The translations under genes were made by a program, and so were the position numbers. The notes under the pieces are model-generated. The model worked only from the letters and a program-made list of their open reading frames with translations. It was not told the DNA's origin and searched no databases. A DNA stretch of 64,000 nucleotides, taken from contig PCDI01000018.1 of NCBI GenBank assembly GCA_002778195.1, positions 11,283 to 75,282 on the forward strand, in the 5' to 3' direction. This stretch comes from Raffaelea ambrosiae (taxonomy: Eukaryota; Ascomycota; Sordariomycetes; Ophiostomatales; Ophiostomataceae). Shown in pieces: positions 44,633 to 57,374 of the stretch (position 1 is its first letter; every line of letters starts with the position of its first letter).

Positions 44633-45502
44633 ATGGTTGGAGACCCTCCGCCCCATTTTCCCTCATATCTATCTCGTTCCTGCATCAAGCTGTCAGCTTC
44701 TAACTGTTCATGAAAGGTTCACGCGGACGCCACGCACTTCGAAGACGGTGTGACCAAGAGGGAGGCCTATGAGCAGGTGTTAGAGCAATCAAAGGCTCTC
44801 TTTGATGGCCAGCGAAATTGGGCAAGTTTAATCGCCTGTGTATCACGAGGACATTTCTAACAGTTGGCTTCTTCCGCAGGTCTGGTAAGTAGGCAGAAGA
44901 GCGAATGCGTAATTTGCAAGCACTAGTTTGGCTGCTCACTATGGAATTTCTACCGGATATTAAGCTGATGGCTGATTTTCTCTTGACTTTTTTTGCAGCA
45001 ATCTTTCAAACACAGCATCGCTTCTCTGGTATGCGTACAAGTCTCTTGGTTCGCCGAGCAATCGAGTGAATTGGGCAGGTGGGTGGTATAAAATTGTGGT
45101 CAAAATGCTTTAAGTTCCCCAGCATGTAGTACTGTCTAACTTATTTCCTATTCTCAAGGGTTTTATACCGTGGACGCTACGAATCGTGATCGTCTGGTTC
45201 TTGGTCCGTTTCAAGGCAAAGTTGCCTGCCAGAGCATAGATTTAGGACGCGGTGTTTGTGGCACAGTCGCTCAGAATAAAACAACACTGAGGGTTGATGA
45301 CGTCCACAACTTCCCGGGCCACATAGCTTGTGATTCTGAGAGTCGCAGCGAAATTGTGGTCCCTGTCACAGTGGGAGTCGAAAACACAAAGCTTGTCGCC
45401 GTTATCGATATCGACTGTAGCTCGGTGGCTGGCTTTGATGAGACTGACGAAATCTATCTCGAGAAGTTGGCAGCTTTGCTCGCACAGAGTTGTGACTGGT
45501 AA
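44633..45502 (+). CDS. Free methionine-(R)-sulfoxide reductase (GAF domain)
   Basis: Model: 44633-44635, 44717-44821, 44880-44884, 44999-45078 and 45159-45502; 178 aa, in phase. It starts VHADATHFEDGVTKREAY after a start codon carried on its own exon, continues RNWVCNLSNTASLLWYAY, and ends in a complete GAF fold. The three cysteines used for catalysis and resolving in this family are present in KVACQS, GRGVCG and GHIACDSESRSEIVVPV. The enzyme reduces free methionine-R-sulfoxide with thioredoxin and protects against oxidative stress. Intron 2 appears to have a GC donor (GCAAGT), and exon 3 is only 5 nt (GTCTG), needed to give the conserved WVCNL. The body is firm; the first exon is the weakest part. 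Confidence 0.85.
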
Positions 45503-46056
45503 TCGATGGGCAGTGCAATGTTGAAAATGAACAGAGGTTGCATGGTAACCCGGGTTTGATGGATGCATTACAAGGCATCAGTGCCAAAACACAACCATAG
45601 TGTAAGCTGGTGCAAGGGTAGGCATATGAGGGAATCGTGTCACGAAAATAGAGGAAATTACACCTTGGTCATTTGGGTGACTGGCTAGCCAGAATGAAGC
45701 ACAAAAATTGATATCGTATTGTGGCAGCTGATGCCTCTGGTCAATCTGGGCAATTATTGAAGGCATCTTGCTTTATCTCAGGTTGTTCCCAGCCTCAGTC
45801 CTGTTCCCCTGTACCACCACCAAAATTACATAAGCACGACGTCTGCCGTGCTCTCAAATTGTTGCATGCTCATAATCATGGAATTGCTGGGAACCGGAAG
45901 ATCCCTCTGTGCTCCTGTCAGCAGCTGCTCACAAATAATAGTGGAAATAATAAAGCGTGGGGATAAGGCATGATGCTTGCTTTGGAGAGCATAGAAAGGG
46001 AGACGGGAAGTGCATAGAAGGGAAAAGACACCAAAGGAAAAAAAATTCTAGCGTCA
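45503..46056. other. Convergent 3' intergenic region
   Basis: About 550 bp between convergent fRMsr and DBP5 genes. An AATAATAAAG stretch near 45945-45955 could be a 3' processing signal. No gene recognised. Confidence 0.4.
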
Positions 46057-47690
46057 TTAGGGATATCCGTACCATGCTGTACTCAGAGCTGTAGGGGCAT
46101 AGTCAGGCTGTGCACGCGCTGATTTGAGTATCTCACGGACTTTTTTCTCCGTCGTTTCCCAGTCATCCGGACTGAGTTGGATCAAGTCAATGCCGTAGTG
46201 GTTGGCAATGTCCGACAAGGCATTAAAGCTCTTTTTATCGTATACAAAGCTGATGCTGACTCCCACGCGGCCAAAACGACCTGTTCGGCCAATACGGTGA
46301 AGGTATGTTTCCGCATCAGGTTCGCGGTCGCCAGCACCTTTCATCGGAATGTCGTAATTGATGACCATCGACACGCTTGATACATCGATACCACGAGCCA
46401 AAACATTTGTGGTGATGAGGACCTTCGACTTGCCTGTCCGGAAATCATTTAGCAGAGCATCTCGGCTCTCGCCCTCGTACGCACCATGCAGTGCGGCGAT
46501 TCGGTGTCCATCTGCCTCCATTCTCCGCTGGATTTCGTTTGCACTTTGGCGTGTCTGCAAGTATTGGTCAGCTGTGCCAGCAGGATGTGTCCAGATTGAT
46601 TACGAACTACGCACCTTGACAAAAATAACTGAAGAACCGATCGTCATGAGACCATACAGCTTGCAGAGTACTTCGTATTTCTCTTTCTCGGAGGGGCAGT
46701 CCATGTACATTTGGGAGATGCCTTTCACGGTCAACTCCTGCTGCCGCAATCTCATCTGGTTGGCATTGGGTGCAAACTTTTCGGCATATCTCATAACTTT
46801 TTCGGGAAAAGTTGCAGAGAAAAGAAGGACCTGGATGGTTTTGGGAAGCTTACTGCAAGACAGAAAACGTTAGGACCGGATACGGTGAGGTCTTCAGGCC
46901 TGGTCAGGGGTGGGTCTTCTTGAACTTACTCTTTCACTCTCACACACTGCTCTCCTAGACCCTGCTGGTCCAACATACTGTCGGCTTCGTCAATGACAAG
47001 GATTTTGAGGTGAGAGACATCGAGTTGTCTACGTCGCATAAGATCCATGACAGTCCCTGGGGTTCCCACAATGACATTGGCGTTCACGGGACTGCCCCGT
47101 TCGATTGCACCAGGGATAGCAGCAGCCACAGTGAGACCATCACAAAATTGGCCAATGGAGTTGATCACAGATTCTGTCTGCCGAGCCAGTTCACGGCTGG
47201 GAGCCAAGGCGAGAGCCTGCGGCACGTGCGGTTGAGTAAAGTCAACCCGCGAGAGCACAGTTACAACAAAGGCGGCCGTCTTGCCTGTTCCGGACTGTGA
47301 CTGAGCAATCATGTTCCGAGGCGGGTCGGACAACATCAGAGGTAAGGCTCGCTCCTGAATCTTGGAGGGCTTTTTAAAGTTCAGAGCAAAGAGGCCGTTG
47401 ATGATGGATTCTTTTCTATGGATTGTTAGACGATGGTGCCGGCGTGAACGGAACGCCATTGGATGCTGTACTGACAATCCAAGTTCCTCGAACGAGGAGA
47501 CAGACGAGAGCGGGTTCGCCGTGTCGCTTTGTAGGTCGCTCAACTTGACTTCAACATCATATGTTGACTCGAAGAGACCGGTACCAGCATTCTCTGTAGT
47601 TACCCCAACTTGAGCTGTAGGTTCTGTTCCCTCGGTCGTCTCTGCGGCAGTCTCACCGACGCGAGTGATGCGACTGGCGAGATCTGCCAT
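46057..47690 (-). CDS. DBP5: DEAD-box ATP-dependent RNA helicase Dbp5
   Basis: Four exons: 47690-47476, 47415-46930, 46852-46615 and 46554-46057; 478 aa, in phase. The start [10 protein letters not shown] agrees with fungal Dbp5. Motifs in order: SFEELGL, Q-motif [54 protein letters not shown] and [10 protein letters not shown]. Dbp5 sits at the cytoplasmic face of the nuclear pore, where it removes export factors from mRNA after activation by Gle1 and inositol hexakisphosphate. It is divergent from BZZ1. Confidence 0.95.
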
Positions 47691-48500
47691 CGCGTCACAG
47701 CCTCGGAAAGCAATCTGAATTTGGGGGTGACTGTATACCAAGTGAAAGAAGTCGCAGTCTTCGTCGTTGGATCGGTGCGTTCCTGAATCAAAAAGTCGCG
47801 TGTTAGCTAAAACATCGGGGTAGCGATGCATGTAAAATCCGTGCTAGACTTACTCTCTGCCTTCAGCAGAAGCTGACAGTGTAGGGAGAAGTGGCAAATA
47901 GGAGTCTACCGTACCGAAACAGCAACAACAACGACAAAAATGAAAATAACAGAACCGGGTGGAGGGGGGAGAAGACACAAAACAAAACAAACAAAGCTGT
48001 CGGTTGGCAGGAGGGGTCTGAAGTCTGGCTCCCCGATTTTTATTCAGCGGGGTAGCACAAGAACAGGCAGCTTTTAAAGCGGTATAAAAGGGCAAAATTT
48101 GCCAATGGCAGAGTTCCAGCGCGATCTGGAGTATGCCCCTGTTCTACAGATGTTCTGATATTCTCCCGCCAGATGCGATTTTCTCCGTATGCTCCATTTT
48201 TGCATTTATTTGAAGGCTGTTCGTGCTCGCTGTCTCTCCACTTCTAGCAAGGCACAACAAATCGCCTGGCTGCGTTTGATTTTCTGTGGAGGGGCGGTCA
48301 TTCTCGGCTTTATTACCTGTTTGTTCATTTTAGGGGGGCGAGCCTTCCCCGCATAATCCTGAACTTCGCCCTGCACATAATGACTGAGGAAATCGGTAAC
48401 CCTTGATTGAGCTCAGCATTGTCCCAGATACGCCAACGGTTTATAGTTGGCCCCTGAACCCTACGTGTTGTTCGCTGTCAACATTTTCCCCTAGTTCAAA
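47691..48500. promoter_or_regulatory. Divergent promoter between DBP5 and BZZ1
   Basis: 810 bp between two divergent start codons, with pyrimidine- and CAA-rich leader tracts (47915-47995). An in-frame upstream ATG for the DBP5 frame (47831) gives an extension without similarity, so I do not use it. Confidence 0.4.
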
Positions 48501-51002
48501 ATGGAGAGCGTGCCGACTTTTGGTTCGGAACTGAAGGTGTGACTCGCTTGTCTTGCTGCATGTTTCTAACCTGTTTGCCTAACTCTCTCGTCTAGGATGG
48601 CTTCAAACCTGCGAATGCCTGGGTGGCTAACGGAGTGGCTTGGTTAGACGATATACAACAGTTCTACCGAGAGCGAAGCGCTATTGAGAAGGAATATAGT
48701 GCCAAACTCAAGGCCCTCGCCAAGAAATACTTTGAGAAGAAGACCAGAAAGTCGTCGGCTCTCAGTGTCGGCGACACGCCCGTCATGACACCTGGTTCGC
48801 TCGAAAGGTTAGTCACTTCCGCACCTTCAGCCTATTCCTCTGTGCTGTGTGCGCTCACAAGCATCTGTGCCGCCAGTTTTGAGCCACGCAAGTCTGACCT
48901 ATTGGGGGGGCCGTCTGTCCCTATTCCATTTCCAACAGTGCCTCCCTAACTACCTGGACGACACAGCTCACGACACTTGAGACTCGAGCTGACGAACACG
49001 ATCGCCTCGGAAATGACATCGTAAGCAAAGTGGCGCAGCCGTTGCAAGTACTGGCATCTCGTTTCGAGGAGCTACGAAAAAGGCACGCGGACTATGCGGA
49101 CAAAATAGAGAAGGAAAGAGACTCGTCATACGCAGATCTACGGAAGGTCAAGGCAAAGTACGATGCCGTCTGCCAGGAGGTGGAGAGCAGGCGCAAGAAA
49201 ACGGAGACAGGTTTTGGGCAAGCCAAGGCCCAAAATGCGTACCAGCAACAAGTCATCGAAATGAACAACGTCAAGAACACATACCTTATAGCAGTCAATG
49301 TGACCAATAAGCAGAAGGAGCGGTACTACTGCGAGTATGTCCCAGAGCTGTTGGACTCGCTGCAGGATCTGGCAGAGTTCCGCACGATGCGACTGAACGA
49401 CTTTTGGGCGCTTGCTTCTCAGCTAGAATCAAGCATGCTTCAAAGGAGCAGCGGCATAATCGATCACCAAACCCAAGAGATTTCCCGCAATCTACCACAT
49501 CTGGACTCCATGATGTACATGCGCCACAATGTTGGTGACTGGTGGGAGCCTCCAGACAAAGTCTTCGAACCCAGCCCCGTGTGGCATGATGACGACGCGA
49601 TGGTTGTGGACGAGCATGCCAAGATTTTCCTTCGCAACATGCTAAACAAATCCAAGGGCCAGTTGGGTGACCTGAGGCGGGAGGTGGACAAGAAGCGTCG
49701 TGAAGTGGAGGCAATCAAGCTCGTGAAGCAAAAGATTCGCGAGGGAACGGAGAAAAAGGACGAGGTTGCCGCAGTCAGTCAGATGTTCTCTATGCAGGAA
49801 GATCTACACCAGGTTGAGCGCAAGCGCATCACAGCTGAAGTTGAGACATCTACCATCACCACGGCAGTCGGGGATGTTACACTCGGAGCCCGAAGCCACA
49901 ATTTCAAGTCGCAGACCTTTAAGATTCCTACCAACTGTGATCTCTGCGGCGAGCGCATATGGGGCCTATCTGCAAAAGGCTTTGACTGCCGCGACTGTGG
50001 TTACACATGTCACAGCAAGTGCGAGATGAAAGTTCCGGCAGAATGCCCTGGAGAACAGACAAAGGATGAAAAAAAGAAGTTGAAACAAGAAAGGCAAGAT
50101 ACCGCCAACGCGCTGCCCAAACCAACCGGTGGCAGCACAGCAGGAGGCGACGCAACCGGCCGTGGCCCCCCGCCGGACAATATTGCCGAGTTGCCTACGC
50201 TTAGCCGGTCCAATACGATGAACTCACTCAGCTCCGGCTACGCAACAAGTGCCCATCGGTCTATATCAGGCGCACGATCTCCCACAGTGGTGGATGAAAG
50301 AGCCGCAGAACTGCCTTCGAGCCCTCGCAATACATCTAGCAGCGTGCGCAAAAACCGAATCATGGCACCGCCGCCGGCTGCATACATCAATGAATTGCCA
50401 GGAAGCACGCCAGATGGAAGAGCGGCAGCTGAACAGCCGAAGGGCAAAATGCTGTATACTTTCGAGGCAAGCGGAGATGGGGAGATCACTGTTCCGGAAG
50501 GACGCGAGATATCTGTTCTAGAGCCCGATAGTATGTTTGCAGTATCTGCGCAGTGGGTGCTTTATTGTCGTTCTGCACTAACTCCTAGGACGCAGGTGGC
50601 TCTGGTTGGGTAAAAGTCCGTGCCGGGTACAAAGAAGGACTGGTGCCGGCTTCCTACGTCGAATTGAATGCCGCAGGGTCTGCTCCGATAATGGCACAGA
50701 ATACAGGACAGTCGGTGCGGCCAGCATCAACACACTCAAACAGCGGGTCGTCGATCGGAACAAGTGGTCCGGGCACGGGAGCAAAGAAAAAGGGACCAGC
50801 CGTCGCGCCTCGGAGAGGAGCCAAAAAGCTGAAATATGTAGAGGCACTATACGCATACACGGCACAGAGTGACGCAGAGCACAACATGGAAGAAGGGGAA
50901 CGGTTCGTTCTCGCCAAGGCGGACCCGGGCGATGGCTGGGCGGAGGTGGAAAAAGGCGGAGTGACGAAAAGCGTGCCAGCGAGCTACATCCAGGAGATTT
51001 GA
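48501..51002 (+). CDS. BZZ1: F-BAR/C1/SH3 protein Bzz1
   Basis: Four exons: 48501-48536, 48596-48807, 48939-50530 and 50596-51002; 748 aa, in phase. Starts MESVPTFGSELK. An F-BAR domain (IEKEYSAKLKALAKKYF onward, with long coiled coils) fills the first 300 residues. A C1 zinc domain follows (H-N-F with C-x2-C in CDLCGERIWG and CRDCGYTCHSKCEMKVPAEC), then a Ser/Pro linker, and two SH3 domains (KMLYTFEASGDGEITV and VEALYAYTAQSDAEHNM, each ending in a P-A-S-Y motif). Bzz1 binds membranes and Las17/WASP and drives actin assembly at endocytic sites. Confidence 0.94.
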
Positions 51003-51894
51003 CAAATCAACAGACGCCCTTCCATGCCTAAAAAAAGGTCTGGCTCCGTGGCAAGAGTCCTTTAATTTACAGTGCTCATACCTCAATCGCAAGATACAGT
51101 GTGTATGTACTCGTACACTTGGCATGCAAGTCCTTCCTATTCATTCTTATTATCGATGCTAAAAAGTACGACTTCTACTACAGTGCAATGCGCGGTCGCC
51201 CTTACTCGTACACTGTCATCCGCGTGCTCGTAACCTACGAGTAATGGCTGCAATACGAGCTCGGGGCGGCCTATGTGGGCTGCGCTGCGAGCAGATCCGT
51301 TCTCGTCAACACCGGAAACTGCCCAGCCGTTCCTGTATGGCACTTTAGGCACCTTTGTTTGGGTCGTTAGCTGCACCCCCCCCCCCCCCCCAAAGACCCG
51401 TATAAAAGTCCTTGTTCTGCAAAAATTACGTCACTGTTCTACACTGTGCTGGCCAAGAATCTCCCGTGTATGGTAATAAACAAAGTGCTTTGTCGCGCTA
51501 CGGACAGTACGAGATGGTGTAGGGAACGCGCCATGGTGGACCACCCCTGGGGCTAGCTATTAGTTATTCCCCCTTTCCCCTGATTAAGATTATTATCATG
51601 ATTATACTTTAACCTTGTTTTTCTTGCCCCGATTTCTCGCTCTTCTCCTTCTTCTCGTTTTCATCTCTATCAACTTCAATCTTCGTCGTCTCTCGCTCAT
51701 TGGCTCTTTATCAGCGTCTCTTTGTCTCTTCCTTTCCTCTTATTTCATTCATCCTTTCTGTTGATTTTTTTTCGCCTTTTTTTCTTCTGCCGTTCACTTG
51801 CCAATACGTCCGACTTATTCGACTTGTACCCTGGTCTCCACACTCTTCGCCCCATGATTAGCTTGGCTTCTATCGCCCCATAAACAACGAGACG
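51003..51894. other. Intergenic region with TACGAGTA motifs and C run
   Basis: Holds the BZZ1 3' flank and the promoter of the GH72 gene. TACTCGTA occurs at 51108-51115 and 51203-51210 and TACGAGTA at 51236-51243, with AAGATAC at 51091-51097. A run of about 15 C lies near 51376-51391. A long pyrimidine-rich leader (51610-51800) precedes the GH72 start. No gene seen. Confidence 0.5.
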
Positions 51895-53441
51895 ATGCAC
51901 ATCTACGAGTATACTCTCCCAGCTCTTGCGGCTCTTGCTTCCGTGGCCTGTGTCGAGGCCAAGCCATCGAAGACGATTCCAGACGTTGCCAAGCGGGCAA
52001 GCTCTGTGCCAACGGTGACTGCATCGGGCAACGGTATTGCCACCAGCCCGGAGGTATAAGATGTGAGTATGCAGCAGTTACTGACGCAAATTCTGTAGCA
52101 TTCTGGGCTGGCAAGACACGCTTCTATGTGCGCGGCATCGACTATCAGCCCGGTGGCTCCTCGGACTCGAAAGACCCTCTGGCAGACACCTCGGTCTGCA
52201 ATCGTGACATTGCCGAGTTCAAGAAGCTGGGAATCAACACTGTCCGTGTCTACATCACCGACAACTCCAAGAACCACGATGCCTGTATGAATGCCCTTGC
52301 CGATGCTGGCATCTATGTGATTCTCGATGCCAATAACCCATTGTATTCCATCAACCGCCAAAATCCTGGCCCGTCGTACAACTCGGTGTATCTTCAAAGC
52401 GTGTTTGCCACCATCGACGCCTTCATCAACTATCCTAACACTCTTGCATTCTTTTCTGGCAATGAGGTTATCAACTCCACATCTGACTCTACACTCGCCG
52501 CCCCCTACGTTAAGGCTGTTACTCGTGACATGCGCCAGTACATCAGCGAGCGTGGCTACCGCAAGGTGCCTGTGGGCTACTCTGCTGCTGATGTCTCTTC
52601 CAGCCGTACTCAGCTAGCAGACTACATGAATTGCGGCACGGATGATGAGCGGAGCGACTTTTTCGCTTTTGTAAGTGTTGTTTGTGCCCCAAGAATTTGA
52701 CCGTCCGTTTCTGTTTCTCTTTTTTTTTCCTTTTTTTTTTCCTTATATTTTTCTTTTTTCTGGTGGACCTAACAAACAAATCAGAATGATTACTCGTGGT
52801 GCAACACGGATTTCCAGACCTCTGGCTGGGACCAAAAGGTCAAGAACTTCACCGGCTATGGCATTCCCATCTTCCTGTCTGAGTACGGCTGTATCACAAA
52901 CGGACGCGACTTTGGTGAGGTCGAGGCTCTGATGAACTCTGAGATGACAAACGTCTACTCTGGGGGTCTCATGTACGAGTACGCTTTGGAAGAGAACAAC
53001 TTCGGCATTGCTTCGATCTCGGGTAGCAGTGTCAGCGAGCTGCCTGGGTTCAGCAAATTTGCCAGTGCTATGAGCAAGTACCCTGCGCCCACTGGCGATG
53101 GCGGCTTTACCTCAACGACGAATTCCGTCGCTTGTCCCACCAAGGATACAAATTGGCTGGTCGATTCAACCCTGCTTCCCGCCATTCCGGATGGTGCTCT
53201 TGCATATATGAAGGATGGAGCCGGAACAGGCCCTGGCCTCTCCGGTGCAGGCTCGCAGGAGGCTAGTGGTACTAGCACCGGCAACGCTTCTCCCGGCTCT
53301 GGCTCGTCTACTGCCGTTGCTAGTGCCAGTGCCACCAACAACAGCGCTGGTTCCAGCCTCATGGGCCCCATGGACAAAGGTCCTCTGGTTGTGTCTGCGG
53401 CGGTTTTTTTCTGCACCCTTCTCGGTGCTCTTTTGCTGTGA
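51895..53441 (+). CDS. GH72 1,3-beta-glucanosyltransferase, GPI-anchored
   Basis: Three exons: 51895-52033, 52099-52670 and 52785-53441; 455 aa, in phase. A signal peptide (LPALAALASVACVEA) is followed by a GH72 domain that begins at FWAGKTRFYVRGIDYQPGG. The acid/base Glu is in FFSGNEVIN and the nucleophile Glu in IPIFLSEYGC. After the catalytic domain comes a Ser/Thr/Gly-rich stretch with a GPI-attachment pattern (NSAGSS) and a hydrophobic end. No CBM43 domain is present, so it is the shorter Gel/Gas3-5-like type. The enzyme lengthens and branches 1,3-beta-glucan in the cell wall. The third exon is preceded by an unusually T-rich intron (52711-52760). Confidence 0.92.
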
Positions 53442-54645
53442 TCTTAATTTCAAATGTACGAATCCCGTTCTTAGTGTGTAACCCTTTGCGGTTACCGGTT
53501 GACATGGCCAGCCATGTCGCTCCCGATTTTTTTTTCTTGTCTACTTCACATTTTGGTTTCTCTGTGCCTGGTCCCTTTATGTTGGTTGCACGGTCGGTGC
53601 CTTTGGTCTGTTATATGGTTGTGGGCTTGCAAGTACAAAGTGCAGCTGTCGGCTACAAACTTAGCATGTGTCTATTGATAATTGTTTGGGTACCAACGTG
53701 TACCATTTTGCTCCTTTGTCGCAATCGCAGTGAAAGGCTCTTTTAACGGGTGCATGCTCTTTCGCCATGTCGGGGCAAGCCGTGCTGTCGTTTGCGAGCT
53801 TCCATAGGCATGCCCGTCAAAGGTGCGAACATTGCTCGGGTACACTGATGTCAATAAGAAATAGGCCAGTCTTTTTATACAATTTTACCTATTTTTATTG
53901 ATAATCAATGTTTTTATGAGTCATAGTAGTTTTTACTTAATTGTTTCGGGGGTCTGCCTTATTTTACACAACTAGTTAATGAGTGTTTTCATTCCTGGTC
54001 TGTCTACGGGTACGGGAACACAGAACGAAGACCGCGACACCCAACCAACGCAAAATGCATTTTTAACCAGCAGGACATTTCTCATTTCGTCAAAACATCA
54101 ATGCAAAATTAACTAGAACCGCCCCCCCTCCAGAAAAAAAAAGGGTAGAAAGCATTCATGCCAAAGAAAATATGAAACGCCGATTAAAATGGCCCCCCCG
54201 GGTCCTAACCATACCCAGCAAAATTTAAGAGACATGGTTTCGAGAATAGTTGAAATGGTGATAAGAAATGAAATAAAAATAGGGTATATACACGGGGGTA
54301 GTGTTGTCGCTTTCGTCAAGACGCGGACACCGCTTTCCTCATAACCGTTGCATCTTGGGAGGGTGACATAAACTGGTTTGGTGAAAACCCTTCGGGGTAC
54401 CAAGTTCGTTTCCTCTCTCTCGAAAAAAAGGGGCCGAACAACATGCGCGCGTCGGCTTGTGCTACATGACACTGAAAATTGTCACTTCTAGGCTTCTTTC
54501 AGCCTTCACCACGTCATGTCTCTCTGCTCCCTTTCTCTCCCCCTTTTCTCTATCTTTCTCTCTTCTGCATGTTTGCCCGCTCTCTCTTTTCTTCGGTGAC
54601 TTCTCTGAGTGTTTTCTCGTGCCAACTTACTGTTGTCACATTGTT
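53442..54645. other. Convergent intergenic region
   Basis: 1.2 kb between the convergent GH72 and nsdD genes. AT-rich from 53870 to 54060. Frames at 53438-53746 and 54472-54113 show no motifs. Pyrimidine-rich tracts at 54500-54600. Nothing recognised. Confidence 0.4.
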
Positions 54646-56288
54646 TCAGCGACGATCCTCTGGGTGCTTAGGACGGAGAGCACGACTTTCCAGTTGCTTC
54701 TTCCGCTCCAACTTAGCATAGTGAAGGCCGCAGGCGTTGCACAGAGTGCGTGCCCCATCGGGGCCGCGGCGCCATTCGGGGGTGTCGATTCGATTGCAAC
54801 TGTGACACCTTCCTGGTGGAGCTGCTCTCTGCTTATAGATTCTACTGTTAGTGTGGTATTGGTGGGATGACAGTTGACAGGTCGTCTTTTTTGCCAAAAA
54901 AAAATAACTATCCGGCTGGAACTGTGAGAAGGGGGCCTGCTGGGTAACGGACACTCACTCCACGCCTTTTCTTCACCTCGTTTAGAGCATATGGTTTTGC
55001 CAATGTTTCCGTAGCATACATAGGAACATCTGGATCCTCGTAATTCGTGGGGTTTTGGCGGTTGACCGCGCTGCCACCCCGCTCGCTGACGGCTGTTTGC
55101 TGCACAATACTTCGAAGATTCTCCAGCATGGTTTTCAGCCACTCTGCATTGTTGATCATCTCGCAGACCTCCCTGTCGGCTGGCATACGGCCAGGTATAG
55201 GCTGTGGGCTGTGTTCCTCCCTTGCGATGCTTCCGAATGCATCGGCGAAGTTGTATATGGTTCAAGCATTGCTGCCGATCTAGAAAATTTGTTAGGACAT
55301 GGGTGAACCGGTAGCGTACGTCTCCGGCTCAATGAAAATAAAAGATACTAACCCTTGCAAGATACTCGGCGTAACTCCACGCCTCAAAATGCCTATTGGC
55401 TGCCGGGTCGTACCTGGTACGAGCACGGCCAAACTCCGATGGGTTATCTTGTAAGGGTGGATGTTGTGGCGCCTCAAAGGGGGATGGGAGAGGTGTAGGA
55501 CCAGTATGCCGCGGCGAGACTGGGTATGGCGAAAGTTGCATTTGGCCCTGGGGGGCAGCGAGCTGTGGCTGGGGGGCGCCATGTGAAGAGAGCGGATGTT
55601 GGTTTGATGAGTGAGAGTACGCGCCTATGTGGGAAGGACTGTCCTCGTGTTTCAGTGCCGATTCCCGCTGTGACTGGTGGTGATAGGAGGGGGGGTGCAG
55701 CTGGTGGTGGTGTGTTTGCTGGGATTGCTGATGTTCTTGAGGGTGCCGCTGTAGGAGCTGCTGTTGAGCTACACCCCCGGGTGGAAGTCCAGCGGGCGAT
55801 TCCAGGATGGTCGGCGATGAAGCATGACCGGCGGTGTCTTGAGATCGTGTCGGGGGTTGAGACCTGAGTGTATTTGAGAACGAGTGCATGCTGTCGGATC
55901 TGGAGCTATAGATAGCCGAGGTTGAGGTTGTGTGGTGCAGACCGCGAGGCGAATTCTGCCGGTCGCCCATGCTGTCCGTAGAGTAAGGGCGTGGCGGCGC
56001 CGTCGACGCAAATGGCGACGGCAAGCTCTGTGAGGAGGACATGCCTGTTGGTGTTACTGTAGGCGTATACGAGCTCCCCGCGGTCTTCCCAATGACTTCC
56101 TGGATGGAAGGAAGAGACTGCCGGTGGGCCATGTCGCGATCATCGGAGGTGCGACGAGACTCGACTGGTGAGATCATAGCCGGAGCAGCTGGCGGTGTCT
56201 GTCCAGAAGAATAAGCGCCAGGGGGGAATGAAGTTGTATGGTGAGGATAGTATGGTGTGTTGGGGCTGATCAAAGCTGCCGTGGCCAT
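54646..56288 (-). CDS. nsdD: GATA factor of NsdD/SUB-1 type with one in-frame TGA
   Basis: Three exons: 56288-55353, 55279-54959 and 54828-54646; 480 codons, in phase. The N-terminal half is rich in Ser, Pro, Gln and His and contains SLPSIQEVIG. The conserved AEYLAR crosses into IGSNA-stop-TIYNFADAF, then MPADREVCEMI, EVKKRRG, and the GATA finger (Cys-x2-Cys-x18-Cys-x2-Cys, CHSCNRIDTPEW onward), ending close behind it. NsdD activates sexual development and represses asexual sporulation in Aspergillus; SUB-1 is the Neurospora counterpart. The TGA (55264-55262) stands where family members have Arg, one C-to-T step from CGA. The remainder is intact. Start at MATAALISP is my choice; a long pyrimidine-rich leader with upstream exons is possible. 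If the TGA is real the gene is inactive. Confidence 0.88.
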
Positions 56289-57374
56289 GGCGTTAGTCGG
56301 GGCAGCGTCCCGGGAGAGCGACGTCAGACGAGTGTGGTAGTCTCTGTCTCTGCGCTGATCGAAGCGGCCAGTGCTGTGTGGGCTGTTGGCAGATGTTGTC
56401 CTGTCGCTGGAATTGCAAAGGCAAGTTAGAGATGTCGGGTATGGCTCGATAAACGAAACAGATAGAACGAGAACACACACGCGCGCGCACATACATACAC
56501 AAAAGAAACAGACAAGAAAAGACGAGAAGGTTACAGTGACTGAGAGGGGAGAAGGGGGGATCAGAGCAAGCCAAGAGTACGACGAAAGGGGGAAAAGAAG
56601 ACAAGAAAAAGAGGTAAAGACAATGAGGGCCAACACCAAGGGTGCGAGACGGAGACCAACATAGAGAATAAAAACAAAGACGACGGCAACAGCAGCGGCG
56701 AAGAAGAAGACAGAGAAAGAAGAAAGAAAGAACAAAGACTCGATAGGCGACGGGCAAGGATGAAGCACCAGACCACTCAACAGATCAGAGCGTAGGCTAC
56801 CTTTGCGTAATGTCAGACTCTCCCGCTTCCATGCCGGGAAGAAGACCAGAATGTTCTCCCAGCAGGCAGCTTATTCAAGACCAGAAACAACTGTGGACAT
56901 TTGGTCCCGAGTGACGTGCAGAAAGTCAATAAAGGAGAGACAGAAACGCCTGGTCGGTCATGCTGGTTGGGTGAGGGTATTTTTTATCGGTCGGGGCGTG
57001 GCTCCTTTCGGACGTGGCGATGCTGTATGGAGTGGGAGCGCTGCGAAGGGGGTTGCAAATCGGGCAGCAAATCGATCATAGAAGACGAGGTTCATCAGGG
57101 AAGAGGTTGGCGAAGAGACGAAAACGGGCGGGCTAAACGTCGCTGGATGTGGGTGGGAAGGCGCCTAGACATGGCCATGTAGGCATCGGGAAGGACAGTC
57201 AATGGTGCAACCCAGCCTAGGAAACAAAAGCGGCGTGGTCGGGGCTGAACAGACAGTATTAAATGGACAAGACTGGGAAGGCTTGAGAGGAGGATGGTCA
57301 GAAATTTGGGGATTTGGGTTGGGCCAGGGAAAGGGGTGGATGGGGCCAGGGTGGGTGCAGACTGAAGGGTGGGC

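Noticed and set aside
47691..47831. Upstream start for DBP5
   Set aside because: The extension has no similarity, whereas [10 protein letters not shown] matches the normal Dbp5 start.
54636..55265. 209-residue minus-strand frame over nsdD
   Set aside because: It is a shifted reading through nsdD exons and introns; the GATA finger is only in the spliced frame.
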